Below, one piece after another: positions 1 through 5,995 of a stretch of 9,086 bases of DNA. How positions within the stretch are numbered: position 1 is the first letter of the stretch; every line of letters begins with the position of its first letter. Under the pieces are notes generated by a model. That model worked only from the letters and a program-made list of their open reading frames with translations. It did not search any database and was not told the DNA's origin. Both the position numbers and the translations under genes were made by a program. Source of the stretch: Rhodospirillaceae bacterium (GTDB lineage Bacteria; Pseudomonadota; Alphaproteobacteria; MPNO01; UBA2964); NCBI GenBank assembly GCA_002724505.1, contig PBOV01000161.1:1-9086 (forward strand), read 5' to 3'.

Positions 1-1
1 A

Positions 2-1918
2 ATACCCGGCGGGTTTTTCAAGCGTGAAGGACGTCCGAATGAAAAGGAAACGCTGACCTCTCGTTTGATCGATCGGCCAATCCGGCCATTGTTTGCTAAG
101 GGGTTTCAGAATGAAACTCAAGTCATCTGTACGGTTCTAAGCCACGATCTGGAAAACGATCCTGATGTTGTCTCTCTGGTTGGGGCCTCCGCGGCACTCA
201 CCATTTCGGGCATCCCCTTTATGGGGCCAATCGGCGGTGCACGCGTTGGCTATGTCGAGGACGAATATATTCTTAATCCTATACCGGAAGATCTAGAAAA
301 ATCAGACTTGGATATGGTTGTTGCGGGCACTCCTGAGGCCGTACTGATGGTGGAGTCGGAGGCAAGTGAGCTTTCTGAAGAAACTATGCTCGGTGCTGTC
401 ATGTTCGCCCATCGCGAATTCCAGCCTGTTATTAAGGCAATTATTGAGCTCGCAGAAGAGTGTGCAAAAGAACCTTGGGATGTTCCGGAGCCAGCTCCTG
501 AAAGAGCCGAACTTGCTGCAAAGCTTAAAGATGTGGCTGAAGTAAAAATTCGTGAAGCCTATTCAGAAACCGTTAAACAGGCGCGTGTTGAAAAGATTTC
601 AGCAGCCAAGGCAGATGCAATTGAGGCGTTGGATGTTGATGAAGACTCGGAAAAACTACTCGGTGGATTACTCAAAGACCTAGAAAAAGACGTCGTCCGT
701 GGCAATATTTTGGATACCGGCAATCGAATTGATGGGCGGGACACTAAGACGGTCCGTCCAATAGTGGCTGAAGTCGGGATTTTACCGCGTTCACATGGGA
801 GCGCTCTTTTTACCCGTGGCGAAACACAGGCTTTGTGTGTGGCGACACTCGGCACTGGACAGGATGAACAAATCATTGATGCTCTAGAGGGCGAATATCG
901 GGAAAACTTCATGCTACATTATAACTTCCCGCCTTACTCTGTCGGCGAAGCCAGCTTCCTGCGGTCTCCGGGGCGTCGCGAGATTGGGCATGGTAAGCTT
1001 GCCTGGCGCGCAGTTCGGGCAGTCTTGCCGAACAAGGAAGAATTCCCCTACACGATGAGGGTTGTATCTGAAATTACTGAATCGAATGGCTCCTCATCTA
1101 TGGCAACTGTCTGCGGTACGTCTCTGTCATTGATGGATGCGGGAGTGCCGATCTCGCGGCCTGTTGCTGGTATAGCAATGGGGCTGATCAAGGAAGACCG
1201 TGGATTTGCCGTCCTTTCTGATATTCTCGGTGATGAAGATCACCTTGGCGATATGGACTTCAAAGTGGCTGGAACATCTGAAGGTGTTACGTCATTGCAG
1301 ATGGATATAAAAATCACGGGTATTACAGAGGAAATCATGAAGGTCGCCCTCGATCAGGCTTGTGAGGGCCGGCAGCATATCCTAGATGAAATGTCTAAGG
1401 CGCTAGGTATGGCGCGGGATGATGTCAGCGATAATGCCCCACGGATTACTACCATGTCTGTTCCAAAGGATAAAATCCGGGATGTTATTGGCACTGGCGG
1501 AAAGGTTATTCGAGAAATTTGCGAAGTGACGGGTGCCAAGATCGATATTGATGATGATGGTACAATAAAGGTCGCCGCGGTTACGGCCGAGTCCGGCACA
1601 GCAGCCCTTGATTGGATTAAGGGTATTGTCGCTGAACCCGAAGTCGGAACTATTTACGAAGGTAAGGTCGTCAAAGTTGTAGATTTTGGTGCCTTCGTTA
1701 ATTTCCTCGGGGCTAAAGATGGTTTGGTCCACATCAGTGAACTAGCGCCGCAGCGGGTCGGCAAGGTTACTGATATTGTTAACGAGGGGGACCAAGTAAA
1801 AGTAAAGGTCCTTGCCGTTGATGGTCGCGGCAAGGTTAAACTAAGTATGAAGGTTGTCGATCAGGAAACCGGCGAAGAAATCAACGGGAAGCCAAAAGAA
1901 GAGACTTTCCAGGAATAA
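2..1918 (+). CDS. pnp: Polynucleotide phosphorylase (PNPase), 5' end missing
   Basis: PNPase is a cytoplasmic trimeric 3'-5' exoribonuclease that uses phosphate to degrade RNA, releasing nucleoside diphosphates, often with RNase E. The frame is open from the first bases ([14 protein letters not shown]), which match about residue 70 of E. coli PNPase, so about 70 N-terminal residues lie outside the window and the 638 codons here are internal to C-terminal. In order: the rest of the first RNase PH domain ([16 protein letters not shown]), the helical linker, the second RNase PH domain ([31 protein letters not shown]), a KH domain whose GxxG loop is GTGG (1490-1501), and an S1 domain from about 1646 to 1855. 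The catalytic residues equivalent to E. coli Asp486, Asp492 and Lys494 are present (codons at 1238, 1256 and 1262). The TTG at 65 is not the start. A terminator follows, separating pnp from fabA. Identity is certain from full-length similarity. Confidence 0.98.
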   Translation: MPGGFFKREGRPNEKETLTSRLIDRPIRPLFAKGFQNETQVICTVLSHDLENDPDVVSLVGASAALTISGIPFMGPIGGARVGYVEDEYILNPIPEDLEKSDLDMVVAGTPEAVLMVESEASELSEETMLGAVMFAHREFQPVIKAIIELAEECAKEPWDVPEPAPERAELAAKLKDVAEVKIREAYSETVKQARVEKISAAKADAIEALDVDEDSEKLLGGLLKDLEKDVVRGNILDTGNRIDGRDTKTVRPIVAEVGILPRSHGSALFTRGETQALCVATLGTGQDEQIIDALEGEYRENFMLHYNFPPYSVGEASFLRSPGRREIGHGKLAWRAVRAVLPNKEEFPYTMRVVSEITESNGSSSMATVCGTSLSLMDAGVPISRPVAGIAMGLIKEDRGFAVLSDILGDEDHLGDMDFKVAGTSEGVTSLQMDIKITGITEEIMKVALDQACEGRQHILDEMSKALGMARDDVSDNAPRITTMSVPKDKIRDVIGTGGKVIREICEVTGAKIDIDDDGTIKVAAVTAESGTAALDWIKGIVAEPEVGTIYEGKVVKVVDFGAFVNFLGAKDGLVHISELAPQRVGKVTDIVNEGDQVKVKVLAVDGRGKVKLSMKVVDQETGEEINGKPKEETFQE

Positions 1919-1959
1919 GATAAATTTATTGCCGGGGTTTATCGGCGGAGCAATTTTAC

Positions 1960-1995
1960 GGGCAGTATAGGTATATTACTGGTGCTGCCCTTTTT
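1960..1995 (+). terminator. Intrinsic terminator after pnp
   Basis: GGGCAG (1960-1965) pairs with CTGCCC (1985-1990), and the stem can extend by wobble pairs at its top. A run of five T follows directly (1991-1995). It lies 41 bases after the pnp stop codon, the expected place for a rho-independent terminator. Confidence 0.75.
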
Positions 1996-2000
1996 ATCCT

Positions 2001-2026
2001 ATATTTTTCAATTTATTGAAAAATAT
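2001..2026. repeat. Perfect 12-bp inverted repeat in the pnp-fabA gap
   Basis: ATATTTTTCAAT (2001-2012) and ATTGAAAAATAT (2015-2026) are exact reverse complements separated by TT. It sits 6 bases after the pnp terminator and about 170 bases before fabA. It could be a second, AT-rich hairpin protecting the pnp mRNA 3' end, or a protein-binding dyad upstream of the fabA operon. It does not fit the Irr box or Fur box consensus I know, so no regulator is assigned. Confidence 0.55.
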
Positions 2027-2086
2027 TTGCCTCTGGGGCTGGTCAATCCCAATTTGCTTCATATAAACATTAACTGAAGGGTGCTT

Positions 2087-2114
2087 TTGACATGTCGGCC
2101 ATATCGTCATGACG
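2087..2114. promoter_or_regulatory. TTGACA plus two palindromes upstream of fabA (candidate control region)
   Basis: A perfect -35 hexamer TTGACA lies at 2087-2092. It overlaps the palindrome GACATGTC (2089-2096), and 8 bases later comes a second perfect palindrome, CGTCATGACG (2105-2114). No convincing -10 box sits 16-18 bases after the -35 sequence, so a promoter here would be non-canonical or activator-dependent. The fabA operon needs a promoter in the 1996-2198 gap because a terminator precedes it, and this is the most structured part of that gap. Confidence 0.25.
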
Positions 2115-2198
2115 TTTTCCTGGCAAAGCGTGCGATGGGTCCTCTGACTGGTCTGGGGGTGCTCGGGTGTAGAAAATATAGCGAGGATCGCGACGGCA

Positions 2199-2720
2199 AT
2201 GAGTGTCATGGAGCGTAGCAGCTTTACATATGATGACCTGATCGATTGCGGGCACGGGAAGCTTTTTGGTGATGGGAACGCTCAGTTGCCTCTGCCGCCG
2301 ATGTTGATGTTCGATCGCATTATCAATATTTCTCCGGACGGCGGTGAATTTGGTAAAGGTGAGGTTGTAGCCGAGTTCGATATAAGGCCGGAACTTTGGT
2401 TTTTCCCATGTCATTTCGATGGCGATCCGGTGATGCCGGGGTGTCTTGGATTGGATGCATTGTGGCAGCTCGTAGGGTTTTATCTTGGCTGGTTGGGGGC
2501 CCCGGGCCGCGGCCGAGCGCTGGGATTGGGCGGCTTAAAGTTTAATGGCCAAGTGACGCCAGATGCTAAACTGGTGACTTACCGAATTAATATTAAGCGC
2601 ACGTTGCGCAGGGGGTTTTCGATCAGCATCGCTAATGGCACGTTAGATGTGGATGGTCAGGTGGTTTACGAAGCACAAGATTTACGGGTGGGGGTGTTTA
2701 CTTCTACTGATCAAATGTGA
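2199..2720 (+). CDS. fabA: 3-hydroxydecanoyl-ACP dehydratase/isomerase FabA
   Basis: FabA dehydrates 3-hydroxydecanoyl-ACP to trans-2-decenoyl-ACP and isomerises it to cis-3-decenoyl-ACP, the branch point of anaerobic-type unsaturated fatty acid synthesis in the cytoplasm. The product is 173 aa against 172 in E. coli and collinear throughout. The catalytic block [20 protein letters not shown] gives His72 and Asp86, matching the known His/Asp pair; [15 protein letters not shown] and the C-terminal DLRVGVF are also FabA-typical. This hot-dog-fold single-domain enzyme works as a homodimer. The ATG at 2199 is chosen from the E. coli length and a purine-rich AGGA at 2184-2187, although its spacing is long; a second ATG at 2208 is possible. 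It is the first gene of a fabA-fabB-fabI-irr run and ends 7 bases before fabB. The presence of both isomerising FabA and FabB means the organism makes cis-unsaturated fatty acids without oxygen. Confidence 0.97.
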   Translation: MSVMERSSFTYDDLIDCGHGKLFGDGNAQLPLPPMLMFDRIINISPDGGEFGKGEVVAEFDIRPELWFFPCHFDGDPVMPGCLGLDALWQLVGFYLGWLGAPGRGRALGLGGLKFNGQVTPDAKLVTYRINIKRTLRRGFSISIANGTLDVDGQVVYEAQDLRVGVFTSTDQM

Positions 2721-2727
2721 GGATGCT

Positions 2728-3951
2728 ATGAAACGAGTGGTGATAACAGGGCTCGGAATTGTTTCGAGTATAGGAAACAACACAGAAGAAGTAACGAACT
2801 CACTGCGCGAGGGAAAATCTGGTATTTCTTTCGCGCCAGATTATGCGGAGCGAGGTTTTCGTAGCCACGTTCATGGCTCCCCCACCATTAACCTGAGTGA
2901 TTTTATTGATCGGAAGCAAAGACGCTTTATGGGTGATGGCGCGGCTTATAATTATGTCGCGATGGAGCAGGCAATATCCGATTCCGGGCTTGAGGAAAGT
3001 GAAGTGTCTAATGATCGGACGGGGCTAATTATGGGATCCGGTGGCCCTTCTACTAAAAATTTATTGTTAGCATTTGATACGGCGCGCAACTCCAGTGCAA
3101 AAAAAGTTGGTCCCTTTATGGTTCCGCGGACAATGTCGAGTACAAACTCGGCTGTTTTGGCGACCTCTTTCAGAATTAAGGGCGTGAACTATTCTATTAG
3201 CTCTGCCTGTGCGACCAGCGCACACTGTATTGGTAACGCTGCTGAACTTATTCAGGTTGGAAAACAAGATGTCGTATTCGCTGGTGGCGGTGAAGAACTT
3301 GATTGGACAATGACGGTCTTATTTGATGCGATGCCTGCTCTTTCAGGTGGATATAATGACACTCCAGAAAGGGCGTCTCGTCCCTTTGACGCTTATCGCG
3401 ATGGCTTTGTGATTGCCGGAGGCGGAGGCGTAGTTGTACTGGAAGAGCTCGAACATGCTAAAGCGCGCGGAGCAAAAATATATGCGGAATTTGCAGGTTA
3501 CGGTGCAACTTCAGATGGGTATGACATGGTGCAGCCCTCTGGTGAAGGGGCGGTCCGGTGTATGAATATGGCTTTACAGGGGGTTGAGTCTGTCGATTAT
3601 ATCAATACTCATGGGACTTCGACTCCGGTTGGCGATGTGAAAGAACTTGCTGCCTTAAAGACCGTTTTTGGCGAGCGAAATAAAATCCCCGCTTTTAATT
3701 CGACGAAGTCCCTTGCTGGCCATTCGTTGGGCGCTACCGGTGTACATGAAGCGATCTACACATTATTAATGATGAAAAACAACTTCATTTCCGCTTCCGC
3801 AAATGTTGAAAATGTAGATCCAGAAGTTGGCGATATGCCCTTGGTTACGGAGCGTCAGGATAATGTTGAGATTGGGTGTGCGCTATCCAACAGCTTTGGA
3901 TTTGGAGGTACTAACGCTTCGCTGGCCTTTAAGGCCATGCATACTTCCTGA
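2728..3951 (+). CDS. fabB: 3-oxoacyl-ACP synthase I FabB
   Basis: FabB condenses malonyl-ACP with acyl-ACP and is needed to elongate the cis-3-decenoyl-ACP made by FabA. The product is 407 aa (E. coli 406). The catalytic triad of KAS I/II is visible: Cys161 in SSACATSAH, His295 in INTHGTSTP and His332 in [10 protein letters not shown], with the conserved Lys327 just before. The Gly-rich C-terminal loop NSFGFGGTN is intact. The frame is open upstream to 2647, but that part overlaps fabA in another frame and is not FabB-like. The ATG at 2728 gives the family start ([10 protein letters not shown]) and has GAGGA at 2719-2723, which overlaps the fabA stop. The arrangement (7-base gap after fabA, 12-base gap before fabI) indicates co-transcription and probably translational coupling. 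Confidence 0.97.
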   Translation: MKRVVITGLGIVSSIGNNTEEVTNSLREGKSGISFAPDYAERGFRSHVHGSPTINLSDFIDRKQRRFMGDGAAYNYVAMEQAISDSGLEESEVSNDRTGLIMGSGGPSTKNLLLAFDTARNSSAKKVGPFMVPRTMSSTNSAVLATSFRIKGVNYSISSACATSAHCIGNAAELIQVGKQDVVFAGGGEELDWTMTVLFDAMPALSGGYNDTPERASRPFDAYRDGFVIAGGGGVVVLEELEHAKARGAKIYAEFAGYGATSDGYDMVQPSGEGAVRCMNMALQGVESVDYINTHGTSTPVGDVKELAALKTVFGERNKIPAFNSTKSLAGHSLGATGVHEAIYTLLMMKNNFISASANVENVDPEVGDMPLVTERQDNVEIGCALSNSFGFGGTNASLAFKAMHTS

Positions 3952-3963
3952 GCAAGACAACTT

Positions 3964-4779
3964 ATGTCTACCGCCTCAAGTTTGATGCAGGGAAAAAGCG
4001 GTCTAGTCTTTGGCGTTGCTAATGATCATTCGATTGCTTGGGGTATTGCTAGCGCGGTTGCGGAGCATGGCGCGGAGCTCGCTTTTACCTATCAAGGAGA
4101 GGGGTTTGGTAAACGTGTACATCCTCTCGCGGGGTCAGTCGGTTCTAATATTATTCTGCCCTGCGATGTAAGCGATGATTCGAGCATAGATGCGGTGTTT
4201 TCTACTGTTGAAAAGGAATGGGGTTCTTTAGATTTTGTGGTCCATTCGGTGGCTTATTCCGACAAAAATGAGTTGTCAGGCCGCTATCTTGATACTAGCA
4301 GAAACAATTTTAAATCAACGCTAGATATATCTTGCTTTTCCTTTACTACAATCGCAAAGCGCGCAGCCGCGATCATGCCGAGTGGCGGGAGCCTTGTTAC
4401 TCTGACCTACTCCGGGGCAGAACGAGTTATGCCAAACTATAATGTAATGGGTGTAGCAAAAGCCGCACTAGAAGCCAGTGTAAAGTATTTAGCGGTAGAT
4501 TTAGGCCCTAAAAATATTCGAGTTAACGCAATTTCTGCCGGGCCAATGCGGACTTTGGCCGGGAGTGCTGTAGGCGGAGCCCGTCAAGTCTATAAATGGA
4601 ATGAGGAGTACTCACCCCTCCGACAGAATACGCAGCTTGGTGATGTTGGAGGCGCAGGGCTTTATCTTTTAAGCGATCTTTCGGCCGGGATTACCGGAGA
4701 AATTATGCACGTCGATTCCGGCTATAATGTTGTAGGGGTGCCCGACCTGTTGCGACATCGTGAAAAAAATTCTCAATAA
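3964..4779 (+). CDS. fabI: Enoyl-ACP reductase FabI
   Basis: FabI uses NAD(P)H to reduce trans-2-enoyl-ACP, the last step of each elongation round. It is a 271-aa Rossmann-fold short-chain dehydrogenase relative. The nucleotide-binding segment GVANDHSIAWGIA (residues 17-29) has the spacing typical of FabI. The catalytic residues align with E. coli Tyr146, Tyr156 and Lys163 as Tyr149, Tyr159 and Lys166 (TYSGAERVMPNYNVMGVAKA). RVNAISAGPMRTLA and the C-terminal MHVDSGYNVVG are also typical. At two positions that contact triclosan in E. coli FabI (Gly93, Phe203) this protein has Ala97 and Ala206. The ATG at 3964 lacks a strong ribosome-binding site (only AGCAAGA just after the fabB stop), which suggests coupling to fabB translation; Met8 is a possible alternative start. 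The C-terminus (LLRHREKNSQ) overlaps the earliest possible irr start. Confidence 0.96.
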   Translation: MSTASSLMQGKSGLVFGVANDHSIAWGIASAVAEHGAELAFTYQGEGFGKRVHPLAGSVGSNIILPCDVSDDSSIDAVFSTVEKEWGSLDFVVHSVAYSDKNELSGRYLDTSRNNFKSTLDISCFSFTTIAKRAAAIMPSGGSLVTLTYSGAERVMPNYNVMGVAKAALEASVKYLAVDLGPKNIRVNAISAGPMRTLAGSAVGGARQVYKWNEEYSPLRQNTQLGDVGGAGLYLLSDLSAGITGEIMHVDSGYNVVGVPDLLRHREKNSQ

Positions 4780-5287
4780 AAATCCCAGATATTATAGAGA
4801 AAATTTTTTGAACCCCCCTTTTAACGGTTCCAATCTGAAGAATGAAGCTTATATTGAAGTAATTAACAAAAGACCATTTACCCAAGTCATTGAGTTACTG
4901 CAGAGCGCAGGTCTTAGGCCCACACGTCAGCGTATGGCTTTGGCTCGTATTTTGTTTAACGAAGGTAATCGGCATGTGGCCGCGGAAGATCTACACCGTG
5001 ATGCAAAGAAGGCAAACATACGGGTGTCTTTGGCGACTGTTTACAATACTTTACATCAGTTCGCTTCAGCTGGTTTATTGCGTGAGATGGTTGTGGAACC
5101 TGGTAGGGCTTATTTTGATACCAACCTTTCGAGTCATCATTTCTTTTTTGAAGACACCGGTAACATTGAAGATATTCCCGACAATCTAATATCGATTTCC
5201 CATTTGCCCAAAATCCCAAAGGGGACAGCGCTAAACCGAGTTGATGTTGTGCTGCGTTTAAGAACCTCAGAGCAGGTTAAAATTTAA
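4760..5287 (+). CDS. irr: Irr, Fur-family iron/heme response regulator (start uncertain)
   Basis: Irr is a Fur-family transcription factor that senses iron through heme and controls iron uptake, heme synthesis and iron-rich proteins in Alphaproteobacteria. The winged-helix DNA-binding block is clear (GLRPTRQRMAL, residues 51-61; VSLATVYNTLHQF, 89-101), followed by the Irr signature YFDTN (118-122), a His pair (126-127) and the C-terminal RVDVVLRLR (160-168). It is 175 aa from the GTG at 4760. That start overlaps fabI by 20 bases and has a poor ribosome-binding site. Family N-termini are usually shorter, and TTG at 4808 (159 aa) with AGAGA at 4796-4800 is a fair alternative; no in-frame ATG exists before the conserved region. 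The family's HHHFF appears as HHFFF, and the protein has no cysteine, so it lacks both the CP-type heme motif of Bradyrhizobium Irr and Fur-type CxxC zinc sites. No promoter or terminator is seen between fabI and irr, so it is probably the last gene of the fab operon. Confidence 0.92.
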   Translation: MKKILNKNPRYYRENFLNPPFNGSNLKNEAYIEVINKRPFTQVIELLQSAGLRPTRQRMALARILFNEGNRHVAAEDLHRDAKKANIRVSLATVYNTLHQFASAGLLREMVVEPGRAYFDTNLSSHHFFFEDTGNIEDIPDNLISISHLPKIPKGTALNRVDVVLRLRTSEQVKI

Positions 5288-5291
5288 ATAG

Positions 5292-5308
5292 ATTAGAATG
5301 AATAAAAA
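5292..5308. promoter_or_regulatory. Weak Irr-box (ICE)-like sequence upstream of rubrerythrin
   Basis: ATTAGAATGAATAAAAA resembles the reported Irr iron control element (roughly TTTAGAA, three bases, TTCTAAA). By eye the left half matches 6 of 7 and the right half 4 of 7. It starts 4 bases after the irr stop codon and ends just before the candidate -35 box of the rubrerythrin promoter. In such AT-rich sequence a chance match is quite possible. Confidence 0.25.
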
Positions 5309-5311
5309 CTA

Positions 5312-5339
5312 TTGAATAAGAAAAATAAGTTTTTATATA
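5312..5339 (+). promoter_or_regulatory. Candidate sigma70-type promoter for rubrerythrin
   Basis: TTGAAT (5312-5317) and TATATA (5334-5339) are separated by 16 bases in a strongly AT-rich stretch after irr. A TSS near 5346 would give a leader of about 100 bases before the rubrerythrin ATG at 5450. The leader would contain the palindrome GTTACGTAAC (5349-5358). Confidence 0.4.
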
Positions 5340-5348
5340 TATTAAATA

Positions 5349-5384
5349 GTTACGTAACATAAAGTGAACCCAATACAATTTGGT
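5349..5384. repeat. Two dyads in the rubrerythrin upstream region
   Basis: GTTACGTAAC (5349-5358) is a perfect 10-bp palindrome. Ten bases further on, 5368-5384 forms an imperfect dyad: ACC and AAT on the left face ATT and GGT on the right, with one mismatch in each arm and ACA at the centre. Either could be an operator. Neither matches a binding site I can name. Confidence 0.35.
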
Positions 5385-5449
5385 ACATTTTCTAATTTTG
5401 GGCGTTAAGTCAAAAGCACGATTAATTTAAAAGAACGAAGGAGCGAAAA

Positions 5450-5869
5450 ATGCCAGCTTTAAAAGGGACAAAAACCGAAGATAATCTTAAGGCCGCTTTT
5501 GCTGGAGAATCTCAAGCAAATCGCCGTTATCTCTATTTTGCTCAAAAGGCCGATGTTGAAGGATACAATGATGTTGCTACCGTGTTTAGGTCGACAGCTG
5601 AAGGGGAAACCGGTCACGCCCATGGCCACCTGGAGTATCTTGAGGAGACTGGTGATCCTGCGACCGGTGAACCAATAGGCACCACCGCTGACAATTTGAA
5701 AGCGGCCGTTGCAGGCGAAACTCACGAATATACCGATATGTATCCCGGTATGGCTCGCGAAGCTCGTGACGAAGGCTTTGATGAAATTGCTAGTTGGTTT
5801 GAGACGCTCGCGAAGGCGGAAAAATCACATGCTGGACGTTTCCAAAAAGCTTTCGACGAGCTCGACTGA
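5450..5869 (+). CDS. rbr: Rubrerythrin, diiron domain only
   Basis: Rubrerythrins are cytoplasmic diiron proteins that reduce hydrogen peroxide. The 139-aa product is a four-helix ferritin-like domain with all the expected ligands: Glu20, Glu53 and His56 (ETGH) in the first half; Glu90, Glu93, Glu124 and His127 (EKSH) in the second. It lacks the C-terminal rubredoxin Cys4 domain of classical rubrerythrin (about 190 aa), so it needs an external electron donor; the Fe-S protein downstream is an obvious candidate. The two halves still show the ancestral duplication: [10 protein letters not shown] (residues 11-20) and [10 protein letters not shown] (81-90). The start is clear, with GAAGGAG at 5437-5443 six bases before the ATG, the strongest ribosome-binding site in the window, consistent with an abundant protein. 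It follows irr and leads a three-gene group. Control by Irr is plausible from position only. Confidence 0.95.
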   Translation: MPALKGTKTEDNLKAAFAGESQANRRYLYFAQKADVEGYNDVATVFRSTAEGETGHAHGHLEYLEETGDPATGEPIGTTADNLKAAVAGETHEYTDMYPGMAREARDEGFDEIASWFETLAKAEKSHAGRFQKAFDELD

Positions 5870-5883
5870 CATCATAAAAGTCG

Positions 5884-5907
5884 GATGGGGAGCTATGACT
5901 CCCCATC
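5884..5907 (+). other. Perfect 9-bp stem-loop after rubrerythrin
   Basis: GATGGGGAG (5884-5892) pairs with CTCCCCATC (5899-5907) around a 6-base loop, 14 bases after the rubrerythrin stop. The stem is GC-rich but lacks an immediate T-run (the nearest is TTTT at 5921-5924). It is therefore more likely an mRNA-stabilising or partial-termination hairpin within the transcript than a full terminator. Confidence 0.6.
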
Positions 5908-5933
5908 TCGGATCCCTCGATTTTACTTGAGAT

Positions 5934-5960
5934 TTGCTGGAAATTATCGTCTTCCAGTAG
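5934..5960 (+). other. Second stem-loop in the leader of the Fe-S gene
   Basis: CTGGAA (5937-5942) pairs with TTCCAG (5952-5957). Three more pairs, two of them G-U, can extend the base to 5934/5960, leaving a 9-base loop. It lies 26 bases after the first hairpin and 35 bases before the Fe-S gene ATG. Its stability is modest and a chance repeat cannot be excluded. Confidence 0.35.
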
Positions 5961-5995
5961 ACAGTTTTGCGACCTATTGCCAAAGGCAGGATGAC

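Noticed and set aside
559..1732. Three minus-strand frames inside pnp
   Set aside because: PNPase is conserved across the whole region on the plus strand; these are antisense shadows.
2109..2147. A 12-codon ORF upstream of fabA as a leader peptide
   Set aside because: There is no ribosome-binding site, no run of regulatory codons and no paired attenuator structure.
1994..2414. Two minus-strand open frames over the pnp-fabA gap and the fabA 5' end
   Set aside because: The residues resemble no family, there is no ribosome-binding signal, and they overlap the fabA coding strand and the terminator.
2647..2727. Upstream extension of fabB by 27 codons from an earlier ATG
   Set aside because: It lies wholly over fabA and its stop in another frame, does not resemble FabB, and the ATG at 2728 has a ribosome-binding site and gives the family N-terminus.
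4890..5219. Open frames on both strands inside irr
   Set aside because: They overlap the well-conserved Irr DNA-binding region and have no family resemblance; they are by-products of its codon use.
5288..5449. Terminator after irr
   Set aside because: No GC-containing stem followed by T-run was found; the sequence is simply AT-rich and fits a promoter region better.
5885..5995. Upstream extension of the Fe-S protein by 37 codons
   Set aside because: The ATG sits inside a strong hairpin without a ribosome-binding site, the residues look random, and ATG 5996 has a good site.
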